Origin: Klebsiella pneumoniae
Lineage (GTDB): Bacteria > Myxococcota_A > UBA796 > SXON01
Length of the DNA: 42,614 bases
Assembly: GCA_945861635.1 (NCBI GenBank)
Contig: CAMAWH010000042.1
Coordinates: 1 to 42,614 of the forward strand
Direction of reading: 5' to 3'
Part shown: positions 8,448 to 16,283 of the stretch, one piece after another
How positions within the stretch are numbered: position 1 is the first letter of the stretch
Layout: each line of letters begins with the position of its first letter
Notes under the pieces: generated by a model
Told to the model about the DNA's origin: nothing
What the model saw: only the letters and a program-made list of their open reading frames with translations
Database searches by the model: none
Position numbers and translations under genes: made by a program

Positions 8448-10859
8448 TTACGGCCCAACCTCGCCCTTCACGTGCGTCGTATCGTCGCCGCCGGTGAAGG
8501 TGGCCGTGCCGCCAACCTCACGAACGGCGTAGCCAGCGTCGCCGCCGTTCCCCGGGCTTCTTGAGCTGTCGATGGCGAGGCCGCCGCCGCCACCGCCGCC
8601 CCAGCCGCCGCCGCCGCCCCCTTGTCCCGTGCAGCAACTCGCCTCCGCCGCCGACGATGCCTGCCCCCCGCTGCCCCCGCCGCCAGCCGTGCCGGGGTTG
8701 CCCCAGGTACCGCCGACACCGACCGACCCGTCGTACAGCGTCGGATCACCCCCCGCAATCCTGCCAAATCGCGTTCCTCCGTCTCCGCCGTAGCCGCCCG
8801 CGGCGTCCGACCCGCCATCGCACCCCTGACCGCCGCCGCCGCCACCGCCACCGCCCGCCGGATCGTTGCCCGCGCCCCCGCCCCCGCCCCCGCCGTAGAC
8901 GCCGCCGACCGACGTGTCCATCGTCGTGTCCACCGTCAGCTCAATGGCGTCCCCACCGTCGTCTCCTGCGCCGCCGTAGGCGCACGCGCCATCCCCCCCC
9001 CGACCACCGATGGTGCCATTAATCACGATTTCAACCGTGCTCCCGGCGGCGAGTGAACCCGTCGTGAACGCAGGTGTGCTGGTCGACGATCCGGAGACGG
9101 TGACGCCGGCGTCAACCGTGACCCGAACGCGCACCGCATCCGTCGGGTACCCAAGCTGCTCCGCGACGTCGTAATCGTTCGTGTCGACGGCGATGGTGAG
9201 CTCGAGCGCGCACTCGGTGTCGTCGAGATCGATGGCACCATCGCAATCGTCGTCGATGGCGTTGGCGCAATCTTCGGTTGCGTCAGGATGAACGGCGGCG
9301 TCGGCGTCATCGCACTCGTCCGCGGTAGCGAAGCCGTCTTCGTCGACGTCGTCGTCCGGGGTACCCGCGTCACAATCGTTATCGACGCCGTCGTAGGCCA
9401 CCTCCAGCGCACCTGGATGGACGGTGTCCTCCGTGTCATCGCAATCCGCGGCGGCGTCGTACCCGTCTCCATCGAGATCGTCGTCCGCCGTCCCGCCGTT
9501 GCAGTCGTTGTCAATTCCGTCGTAAGGGACCTCCGTAGCGCCGGGGTAGATCGCGCCGTCGCTGTCATCGCAATCGTCGTCGTTGGCAACAGTGTCCACG
9601 GGCTGCTCACACGACACCGATGACGACGACGCATCGCCAAACGTGTCCGCGTCGGCGTCGGCGTACCAGGTCGCGCCGCCGGTTGCGCTGGCGCCGTCTA
9701 CCGCGCCGTCGCAATCGTCGTCTGCGCCGTTGCAAACCTCGGATGCCGCGGGCGACACGGCGGCTTCCGTGTCGTCGCAGTCCTCCGCGTTCGCAACGTA
9801 GTACGTCGGCGCCACGCACGAAACCTCGGAAATCCGGCTTGCACCGTATCCGTCGGTGTCGTAGTCGAGGTACCACATCGTCGCGTCGATAGCGCTCTCT
9901 TCATCGACCTCCCCATCACAATTGTCGTCGGCACCGTTGCAACGCTCATCCGCGTCCGTGTTGACCGACGATTGCGTGTCGTCACAATCCTCGCACGCCG
10001 CAAAGCCATCCCCATCGGCGTCGGCGTACCCGACCGATCCATCGCAGTTGTAATCGGCCGGATCCGTGCAATCGGACTCGTCCGCGGCGGGGTTGAACGT
10101 CGCATCCGCATCATCACAATCGCCCGAGGCGCCCGCGTACCCGGTCGGCTCCGCGCACGCCTCCTGTGTCGCGGAGCCATCCCCGTATCCGTCGTCATCC
10201 AAATCGACATACCAGGTGAGGATCACCCCGTCGTCGACCGCGCCGTTGCAGTCATTGTCCTTCTCATCGCAGATCTCCAATTCTGCAGGATTCACACCGG
10301 CGTCCGCGTCATCGCAGTCACTTGAATCCGCGAGGTAGCCGTCACGCACGACGCACGCCTCGGTGATCGCCGCGAGATCGCCGAAGCCATCTCCGTCCGC
10401 GTCGGCGAAATAGGTGTTCGTGACCCCCTCATCCGTCTGCCCGTCACAGTTGTTGTCGACGCGGTCACACGCTTCGTCGTTCCCCGGAAAAGCATCGTCG
10501 TTCGCATCATCACAGTCGGTTGCGTCACCCACGAAGTCCGCCGGGATTTCACACCCCTCCCCGCCCTGAGCGCCGCCAAACCCGTCGTTGTCCGCGTCCG
10601 CGTAGAACGGAACGAGAAGACCCTCGTCTACCGCGTCATCGCAATTGTTATCGATTCCATCGCAGATTTCCGCGCTCGTGGGGCTGACGCCAGCATCCGA
10701 ATCGTCGCAATCGCCGTCGGCGGGAGTGACGCCATCTCCATCCGCATCCGTCGTCTCGGCGTCGCCGTTTGCACCGAGGCCGACCTTGCCCGAAGAATCG
10801 GCTCGACACGCGGAGAGAAAGACCAATTGCAGGAGTGCGGGAAGGAGGATGGCGCGCAT
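8448..10859 (-). CDS. MopE-repeat lipoprotein with Gly-rich C-terminal domain
   Basis: I start the gene at ATG 10859, giving about 803 residues; the frame continues upstream but only as the reverse of another gene. The signal MRAILLPALLQLVFLSAC leads into KVGLGANGDAE and then nine Asp/Cys repeats of the MopE 'putative metal-binding' type (pattern DxDxDG...DCDD...P...E.CDGIDNNCD..VDEG). These probably bind Ca2+ or other metals and form a rigid rod. After them comes a beta domain (about 560-640) and a very Gly-rich tail with a vicinal Cys pair (SCCTGQ). It has no MYXO-CTERM tail, so anchoring should be by the lipid. The Gly-rich part resembles the middle of the protein encoded at 26756-29818. 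Confidence 0.85.
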   Translation of the reverse strand: MRAILLPALLQLVFLSACRADSSGKVGLGANGDAETTDADGDGVTPADGDCDDSDAGVSPTSAEICDGIDNNCDDAVDEGLLVPFYADADNDGFGGAQGGEGCEIPADFVGDATDCDDANDDAFPGNDEACDRVDNNCDGQTDEGVTNTYFADADGDGFGDLAAITEACVVRDGYLADSSDCDDADAGVNPAELEICDEKDNDCNGAVDDGVILTWYVDLDDDGYGDGSATQEACAEPTGYAGASGDCDDADATFNPAADESDCTDPADYNCDGSVGYADADGDGFAACEDCDDTQSSVNTDADERCNGADDNCDGEVDEESAIDATMWYLDYDTDGYGASRISEVSCVAPTYYVANAEDCDDTEAAVSPAASEVCNGADDDCDGAVDGASATGGATWYADADADTFGDASSSSVSCEQPVDTVANDDDCDDSDGAIYPGATEVPYDGIDNDCNGGTADDDLDGDGYDAAADCDDTEDTVHPGALEVAYDGVDNDCDAGTPDDDVDEDGFATADECDDADAAVHPDATEDCANAIDDDCDGAIDLDDTECALELTIAVDTNDYDVAEQLGYPTDAVRVRVTVDAGVTVSGSSTSTPAFTTGSLAAGSTVEIVINGTIGGRGGDGACAYGGAGDDGGDAIELTVDTTMDTSVGGVYGGGGGGGAGNDPAGGGGGGGGGQGCDGGSDAAGGYGGDGGTRFGRIAGGDPTLYDGSVGVGGTWGNPGTAGGGGSGGQASSAAEASCCTGQGGGGGGWGGGGGGGLAIDSSRSPGNGGDAGYAVREVGGTATFTGGDDTTHVKGEVGP
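8570..8900. repeat. Low-complexity GCC/CCG-rich tract encoding poly-Gly
   Basis: The plus strand is dominated by ccg and gcc triplets, the reverse of Gly codons in the tail of the minus-strand MopE lipoprotein. It is a protein-coding low-complexity tract and no mobile-element ends were seen. Such tracts are prone to slippage and to spurious plus-strand frames. Confidence 0.6.
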
Positions 10860-10926
10860 CGGACGCTCGGGGAGAGTTTCACGATGGTACCGCGTTTGCA
10901 TGGGTGTCGGGATGGAGCGTCCAGAA

Positions 10927-11076
10927 ATGCGCCGCACTCTCGAACTACCCTCCTCGAAACGTTGGACCCCCGCCGCACTGACGCTCGCGTGGGCCACCGC
11001 CTGCGGCACCGACGCCCCAACCGGGGACCGCCCGCGTCTACCGACCGCGTTGACCCCGCCTTCCACTCCCATCTGA
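10927..11076 (+). CDS. Possible small lipoprotein
   Basis: A frame of 49 codons begins at ATG 10927 with GGAG about 9 bases upstream; an ATG at 10912 is an alternative. The start MRRTLELPSSKRW leads to a hydrophobic stretch with a good lipobox (LAWATAC) and a short Pro/Thr-rich tail (GTDAPTGDRPRL) ending at TGA. It lies 14 bp before the S74-domain lipoprotein gene on the same strand, as the first gene of a short divergent operon would. No homologue is known to me. It could also be chance coding in the divergent promoter region. Confidence 0.4.
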   Translation: MRRTLELPSSKRWTPAALTLAWATACGTDAPTGDRPRLPTALTPPSTPI

Positions 11077-11090
11077 CCTTGGAGGTTCCC

Positions 11091-12212
11091 ATGCTCAACC
11101 TGCTCTTTCCCGTGCTCCTCTCCTGCTCGACAGACGGAAGCGCGACGGAGGCAAAACGCGCACAGCCGAGTCGGCAATGGGGCACACGCGACTCGTCTTC
11201 TGGTGGCGACACGGCGGCCACTGGCGATAGCGCGCCCACCGACGACACGACAACGGGCGAAAAGGAACCATGCAGGGTGGAGCCAGGCGACGGCTGGTCG
11301 ATCGCACCCGACGGAACGGCGTTGGTCTTCGCGCACCGAGGCAACGTGGACCTCACGGTGAGTGACGCGGGCACGCGCATTGGCAGCGGTCCCATTGCAA
11401 GCGATGTGGTCGGGGGCTCGAACGTCTACATAGACGGTCGCCTCGGCGTGGAAACCAACTACTGGATGAAGCAGCCATACGGCGCCGGTGCCGCGTTCTC
11501 GACGGCCACCGGCAACGATCATTACGCGCTCTACGCCGAGAATGAGAGCGGAGATGCAAACTCGGTCGAGTCCGTTTCCGTGTATGGCGCAGCCACCACC
11601 GCGCGCACCTCCCCGCGGGTGAACGTCGCGGGCTGGTTCACAGCCGCAAACGCGCCGGGTGGCAACATTGGCGCGCGCGTGGACGCGCAATACTCGCCGG
11701 ACGCAAGTCCGCCGAACCAGACGCTGCAACTTCGCGAGATGTCAGGGGATACGCCGCTGTACGTCGGATACTACAACCCAAACTACATCGACGCTCGCGA
11801 TGGTGCGTACGGAGTGACCGGGTTCGATGTGCGCATCAACGGCACGCCGGTCGCAACGTTCACCCAAAGCGGCGTGTATGCGGAAGACTACCAGGTTTGG
11901 AGCTCCAAGACGCTCAAAACGGACATCGTGGCGCTTTCGGATTCCGATCGCGCTCAATTGGCCAGCGAGGTGCAGGGCATACAGGTGGTGCGCTTCCGCT
12001 ATCGCGACGACGTAGCCGCGATTCCACACGTTGGGCTGATTGCAGAGGATGCGCCGCGCGGAATCGTGGATGCAGACGGGCGGGCCGTGCGCTTGCCGGA
12101 AACCGTGGCGTACCTGGTCGCCGCGAATCAGGAGCTGGCGAGCGAGAACGTGGCGATGCGCGCCGACTTGGATGCGCTTCGGCGTCAAGTGGAGGCTCTG
12201 AAACCGCGCTGA
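11091..12212 (+). CDS. Lipoprotein with C-terminal S74 (intramolecular chaperone) domain
   Basis: The 373-residue protein starts at ATG 11091 with GGAGG 5 bases upstream and a lipoprotein signal (MLNLLFPVLLSC). A low-complexity Thr/Asp linker (about 25-65) precedes a beta-rich middle part. From residue 271 the sequence SSKTLKTDI starts a Peptidase_S74 / chaperone-of-endosialidase domain. It is recognisable by the following VRFRYRDD and HVGLIAEDAP and by a final coiled coil (ASENVAMRADLDALRRQVEAL). In phage tailspikes this domain trimerises the protein and cuts itself off using a Ser-Lys pair in SDxxLK. Here Ser271 and Lys276 are kept at the right spacing but the Asp is Ser. The mature protein is therefore probably a trimeric surface fibre; self-cleavage is uncertain. 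Confidence 0.85.
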   Translation: MLNLLFPVLLSCSTDGSATEAKRAQPSRQWGTRDSSSGGDTAATGDSAPTDDTTTGEKEPCRVEPGDGWSIAPDGTALVFAHRGNVDLTVSDAGTRIGSGPIASDVVGGSNVYIDGRLGVETNYWMKQPYGAGAAFSTATGNDHYALYAENESGDANSVESVSVYGAATTARTSPRVNVAGWFTAANAPGGNIGARVDAQYSPDASPPNQTLQLREMSGDTPLYVGYYNPNYIDARDGAYGVTGFDVRINGTPVATFTQSGVYAEDYQVWSSKTLKTDIVALSDSDRAQLASEVQGIQVVRFRYRDDVAAIPHVGLIAEDAPRGIVDADGRAVRLPETVAYLVAANQELASENVAMRADLDALRRQVEALKPR

Positions 12213-12275
12213 CGCGGACCCGGCCTGCCCAATGGAGGCCGCGCCCGCACGGCCCCGGCGCTACACTGCGTCGCG

Positions 12276-14258
12276 ATGGTCTTCCTCCTCGCGTGCACCG
12301 CCCCCGACCCCGACGACCCCGCCAAGATCGGCGCACCCGACACCGCGTCCGACTCCAGCACCGACTCCGATAGCGATTCGGCCGAAGCGTTCTCGTGCGG
12401 CGAAATCGACCCCGCTCCCACGCTTCCCGCTGGGGATTGGACCCGAGCCCCTGCCATCCCCGCTGGCGACATCGTGACGGCGACCCCCTCTCCCAGCGGC
12501 TTTCCGCTCTATCTGGGCGGCAACGCGACGGGCATGTGGCGGGCGGACGACCCTTCCCTGACCTGGCACGCCATTCAAGTGGACAAGGCCCATACATGGG
12601 GCGACATGGCTATCGATCCCGAAAACAGCCGGCGAATCTGGCGCAGCAACGGCGGCGTGCTTTGGCGAAGTGACGACGCCGGGGGCACGTGGACCGGCCC
12701 GTTGCTCGGGGTGATTCCGACCAACGAGCACGACCCGCGCATCCTCGTCCTTGCGACGGCGGCGACCCATGACGCGGTCTACGCGGTGGACCTCGACGGC
12801 ATCTGCCATCTCTCCGATGATGCCGGTGAAACCTGGACTACGCTCGGAACCGTCCCCGCGACGATGACCGGCCACGGCACCCACGGCGGGCACGCGCCCT
12901 CCCAGTGGCGACTCCTGGCCCCGACGCCGACCTCCCCTCGCCTGCTTTTCACAGACGGCACCACGCTTTTCGCATCGGACGACGGGATGCAGAGCTGGCG
13001 CGCGGTTGCGACGGATTTGACGGGCGCGTTCGCGCTGGCGCGCGGCGACGACACCGTGGTCGTCGGCACGACACGGGGATGGTCGATCTCGACGGACAAC
13101 GGCGATTCCTTCGCCACCGGCGGCTCCCTTGCCGCGACGATGGCAGCGTTCTCCCCGGTTTCAAACATCATCGCCCTTGCGACGATTGATTCGATGGAAG
13201 TGGACGGTGCCGCCCGCGCGCTGCCGGTCGCGGCGAACTACCTCGTGTGGGCCGGCACAACGCTGCTTGTCACCCACGACGAAGGCATCCTCGCTTCCGA
13301 CGATTCCGGCGAGACGTGGCGAGAGGTCGGAGCCGGTGTGAACGATGATTCCATCAGCGTTCTCGCGCCGCATCCGGGTTGTACCGACCGCGTGCTCGCC
13401 GGGAGTCGCTGCGGCGGCGGCGTGTACCGCTCGCTCGACTGGGGCGGCACGTGGAATCGCGCCGACGATTACTTCCACTACGTCATGGACCTGCAATACG
13501 ACGCAGTGAACCCCCGCCGCGTGTACGCCGTCAGTGACGACGCCTTCCTCCGTAGTGACGATGACGGCGGCACGTGGACGACGGTGCTTCAGGCGTTCCA
13601 CTTTCACGGATTCGCGATCGATCCGGACGACGCGGAAACCCTCCTCCTCGGCACGGTCGGAAGCGGCGACTATGCGGACACGAAAGGCCGGATCCTGCGC
13701 TCCATGGACGGAGGCGAAAGTTGGAACGACATCTCCGCCGACATCCCCGCGAATACCGCCTCGGCACACACGTTGGCCTACTGGCCTGGCGCGCCGGATG
13801 TCGTGCTCGCCGGATACTATCGCGGTGGCGACGTTTCCCACGTGCAAGGCGTGGGCATCGGACTCTACCGCTCGACCGATCGCGGCGAGTCCTGGGCGCT
13901 CTCGTCGCTGCCATCCAACGATATCGCACTGCTGACGGCGACGACAGATTCCGTGTGGGCCGCCACGGGCGATGGTGTTTTTACCTCCTCCGACGAGGGC
14001 CAAACCTGGTCACAACCCGACGGTCTCCACGGCGGTTTCCTGGCGATAGCCTTCCACGGCGAGGTCGGCCTGGCCTACCGACAGGACGGCGATCTGTGGC
14101 GGACCGACGATGCAGGCGCCACCTGGCAGAACTGGCGTGGCTCCCTTCCCGGTGCCGGCGGAACGGCCCTCGCGCGGGTGGCATTCAGTGGCGATGGTGC
14201 CGTCGCGTATGTCACGCCGTATGGGGAAGGGATTTGGCGTCGAGGGGTGCGGGAGTAG
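12276..14258 (+). CDS. Asp-box (sortilin/VPS10-type) beta-propeller lipoprotein
   Basis: The 660-residue protein begins with a minimal lipoprotein signal (MVFLLAC), then KIGAPDTASD and an Asp/Ser-rich linker. From about residue 45 to the end it carries about eleven Asp-box (BNR) motifs of the form SxDxGxTW, such as WRSDDAGGTW, LASDDSGETW, YRSTDRGESW and WRTDDAGATW. These build a multi-bladed propeller like that of VPS10/sortilin-type proteins and GH74 xyloglucanases. The Asp boxes are structural, so the binding partner or activity cannot be read from them. No clear Shine-Dalgarno precedes ATG 12276. It lies 63 bp after the S74-domain gene on the same strand and may be co-transcribed. Confidence 0.85.
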   Translation: MVFLLACTAPDPDDPAKIGAPDTASDSSTDSDSDSAEAFSCGEIDPAPTLPAGDWTRAPAIPAGDIVTATPSPSGFPLYLGGNATGMWRADDPSLTWHAIQVDKAHTWGDMAIDPENSRRIWRSNGGVLWRSDDAGGTWTGPLLGVIPTNEHDPRILVLATAATHDAVYAVDLDGICHLSDDAGETWTTLGTVPATMTGHGTHGGHAPSQWRLLAPTPTSPRLLFTDGTTLFASDDGMQSWRAVATDLTGAFALARGDDTVVVGTTRGWSISTDNGDSFATGGSLAATMAAFSPVSNIIALATIDSMEVDGAARALPVAANYLVWAGTTLLVTHDEGILASDDSGETWREVGAGVNDDSISVLAPHPGCTDRVLAGSRCGGGVYRSLDWGGTWNRADDYFHYVMDLQYDAVNPRRVYAVSDDAFLRSDDDGGTWTTVLQAFHFHGFAIDPDDAETLLLGTVGSGDYADTKGRILRSMDGGESWNDISADIPANTASAHTLAYWPGAPDVVLAGYYRGGDVSHVQGVGIGLYRSTDRGESWALSSLPSNDIALLTATTDSVWAATGDGVFTSSDEGQTWSQPDGLHGGFLAIAFHGEVGLAYRQDGDLWRTDDAGATWQNWRGSLPGAGGTALARVAFSGDGAVAYVTPYGEGIWRRGVRE

Positions 14259-14270
14259 GACGGCGGGCGA

Positions 14271-15200
14271 CTAGGTTGGCATTCCTATCGCCGCGATCAT
14301 GTCTCCCGGCCGCACAAACCGTCTTCCCAACCGCTGAATCAACCAACCCGCCGCAGGCGCGAACACCGGGACGCGGTGCCCCGGCCGCTCCATCGGAATC
14401 AGCTCCCCCAGCGTGTCTCCCGCCGCTATCGGCCCCGCCAGCGGTGCGATCGGCTCGAAAATCCCTGCTCCGGGGGAACGAATCAACTTCCGCGTCACAA
14501 ATATCGTGTTGCGACGCACGGGGCGTTCCCGATCCTCGATGCAGCCCGTGAGCGCCGCCAAACGCATCAGCCCGGCGATGCCGCGCGCCAGCAGCGGTTC
14601 GTCAAGCTCCGGAATATCGGACATTTCGACGGCGAGCGTGTCGATCCCCCGCCTCTCCATCGCCGCGTCGAGGCTGCTGGAAAACGCGCGCTCGTCCTCG
14701 GGCGACTGCCCGAAAACCCACACGACATGCGGATCGAGCGCCGCGATGGTTCGCGCATGCCTCTCCTTTCGTTCCGGTGTTTGTCCCGGCGGCTGGATCG
14801 CGAGGAGCGGCGTTCGCATTACGAAATTATGCAGGTTCACCGCTAATGCACAGCCTTCCGCTGCGTCACACACCGCCGCCGCGAGTCGCCGGGTCAGCGC
14901 CGGACCGCCATCCCCATCTCCCACCCGGTTCATGTCCTCATCATCCCAGTTGCTCCACCGCGCACGTTGCAAGAGCGCGGGAGGATTGGCTGCCGCCACG
15001 ATCCGCACGGCACCTGTCATCTCGCGGCCATCCAACGCCGTGACGAAGCGATCGACGAGCAAGAGCGGCGACGGCTCATCGCCATGAATCCCCGCGATGA
15101 CCGCCAATTTGGGCGGCCCCTCTCCAACGTCCACAATCGGCAGATTCAGGCTCATCCCGCCGGAGTCCTGCACGGGAATGTGGTGGTAGCGGACCGGCAT
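14271..15200 (-). CDS. Succinylglutamate desuccinylase/aspartoacylase family hydrolase
   Basis: The 309-residue protein fits the AstE/AspA family of zinc-dependent amidohydrolases (carboxypeptidase M14 fold). The zinc ligands are visible in GIHGDEPS (His and Glu) and in VNLHN (His). NPPALLQRARW and MNRVGDGD match the substrate-binding loops. The C-terminal part (about 230-309) is the beta domain seen in the desuccinylase-like branch, with FAPAAGWL. Family members remove an acyl group from an N-acyl amino acid; the specificity is not evident here. There is no signal peptide, so it is probably cytoplasmic. It follows the small membrane-protein gene by 18 bp and is likely co-transcribed with it. 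Confidence 0.85.
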   Translation of the reverse strand: MPVRYHHIPVQDSGGMSLNLPIVDVGEGPPKLAVIAGIHGDEPSPLLLVDRFVTALDGREMTGAVRIVAAANPPALLQRARWSNWDDEDMNRVGDGDGGPALTRRLAAAVCDAAEGCALAVNLHNFVMRTPLLAIQPPGQTPERKERHARTIAALDPHVVWVFGQSPEDERAFSSSLDAAMERRGIDTLAVEMSDIPELDEPLLARGIAGLMRLAALTGCIEDRERPVRRNTIFVTRKLIRSPGAGIFEPIAPLAGPIAAGDTLGELIPMERPGHRVPVFAPAAGWLIQRLGRRFVRPGDMIAAIGMPT

Positions 15201-15218
15201 CGCGACCCGCGACCTATC

Positions 15219-15914
15219 TCAGCCGTTCGCGATGCGCAGCAGTCGCGCGATCTCGACGGCCTCCCGGAGCCGTTGTTCGACGACGTGCGCTACTGGAGTT
15301 CGCGAAAGGACGTGCAACCCCGTCAAATCATGAAGCACGTGCATCGCCTGTTCCCGCATGAAAAAACGATCGACGAGGTGCCCGAGATGCGCGTCCTCCT
15401 GAATCGCACGCGCGGCGACCGGCACTTCCGCGAGCAACTCCCATCCTTTTCCGCCGGGAAGCACGAACCAGCGCTCGGCAAACCCCGGCCGCTCATCTAC
15501 CCGGACCATCGCCAAGCCCTGCTGCGCCGGACGCGCCCACAACACCTCCATGAGCCCGTCGGGATCGACGTGGATGTGGTACCGCTGGTGATCCCGCAAT
15601 GCGTCGAAATGCAGCCCATCCGTGCGTGCCTGAATCTGCTGCCCATGCTCGGCCGCGTACGCCCGGAGTGCAAAAATCCACGGTGACCAGTCCGTTGCCG
15701 CCGTCTGCCGCACCAGAACCGCCGCCCAGATCGACAAAACGATCGCCATCCCCGCAACAAATACATTCAATATGCCGACGCGGGTCGGCGGAATACCCGC
15801 CGCAATCGAAAGGGGTTCAAGCACGTCCGACACCGCCAGACCGAGAAACCCGGCCGAGGAGAGCGCAAGGGCGAGCGCGAGGGGGCGTCGCGAGGGAGAC
15901 ACTCCCTCCCGCAT
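15219..15914 (-). CDS. Small membrane protein of unknown function
   Basis: The 231-residue protein (start ATG 15914) has two hydrophobic segments, [18 protein letters not shown] (about 12-30) and a second from about 50 to 72 ([19 protein letters not shown]). A soluble C-terminal domain of about 150 residues follows, with an alpha/beta look and no motif I recognise. Upstream in-frame starts at 15941 (ATG) and 15962 (TTG) would add a Cys-containing extension and cannot be excluded. It sits 18 bp before the aspartoacylase-family gene on the same strand, so a shared function is possible but unproven. Confidence 0.65.
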   Translation of the reverse strand: MREGVSPSRRPLALALALSSAGFLGLAVSDVLEPLSIAAGIPPTRVGILNVFVAGMAIVLSIWAAVLVRQTAATDWSPWIFALRAYAAEHGQQIQARTDGLHFDALRDHQRYHIHVDPDGLMEVLWARPAQQGLAMVRVDERPGFAERWFVLPGGKGWELLAEVPVAARAIQEDAHLGHLVDRFFMREQAMHVLHDLTGLHVLSRTPVAHVVEQRLREAVEIARLLRIANG

Positions 15915-16028
15915 GCCACGGGAGCGCCCGCATTGCAACATCCGCGCGCAATCGGCGCACAATCGCCACCGACTTGCCAGCCGGATCGTGACGCGTTAGC
16001 CGCGCTGTCTTCTGATCGGAGTACGCTC

Positions 16029-16259
16029 ATGGCCCGCCGCTGCGACCTCACAGGCAAGCGCCCCAACGTGGGAAACAAGGTTTCCCACTCCAACGTCAAG
16101 ACGAAGCGGCGCCAGCTGCCCAACCTGCAGGTCAAAAAGATCTGGTGGGAAGAGGAAAGCCGCTTCATCACGCTGAAGATCTCGACGCGCGCGCTTCGGA
16201 CGCTGCGGAAGAAGACGCTCGGCCAGTTCCTGCGTGACGAAGGCCTCGAACTCTCCTGA
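16029..16259 (+). CDS. rpmB: 50S ribosomal protein bL28
   Basis: The 76-residue product matches bacterial bL28 along its whole length. It has the opening [17 protein letters not shown], the basic [11 protein letters not shown] segment and the C-terminal [16 protein letters not shown]. It is a structural protein of the large ribosomal subunit near the E site. The start is ATG 16029 with GGAG 7 bases upstream. The usual partner rpmG is not adjacent; instead a beta-helix lipoprotein gene follows after 24 bp. It is the only clear housekeeping gene in the window. Confidence 0.95.
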   Translation: MARRCDLTGKRPNVGNKVSHSNVKTKRRQLPNLQVKKIWWEEESRFITLKISTRALRTLRKKTLGQFLRDEGLELS

Positions 16260-16283
16260 CCGACGGGGTGATGTTCGGCGCCA

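Noticed and set aside
10860..11729. N-terminal extension of the MopE lipoprotein frame to 11729
   Set aside because: The extension is the reverse of the S74 lipoprotein gene; the lipoprotein signal at 10859 marks the real start.
12213..12275. Short 6-bp inverted repeat between the S74 and propeller genes as a terminator
   Set aside because: The stem is short, the loop is 9 bases, and no T-tract follows.
13574..14551. A 325-codon plus-strand frame
   Set aside because: It overlaps the Asp-box propeller gene in another frame, is extremely Arg-rich and runs into the convergent gene.
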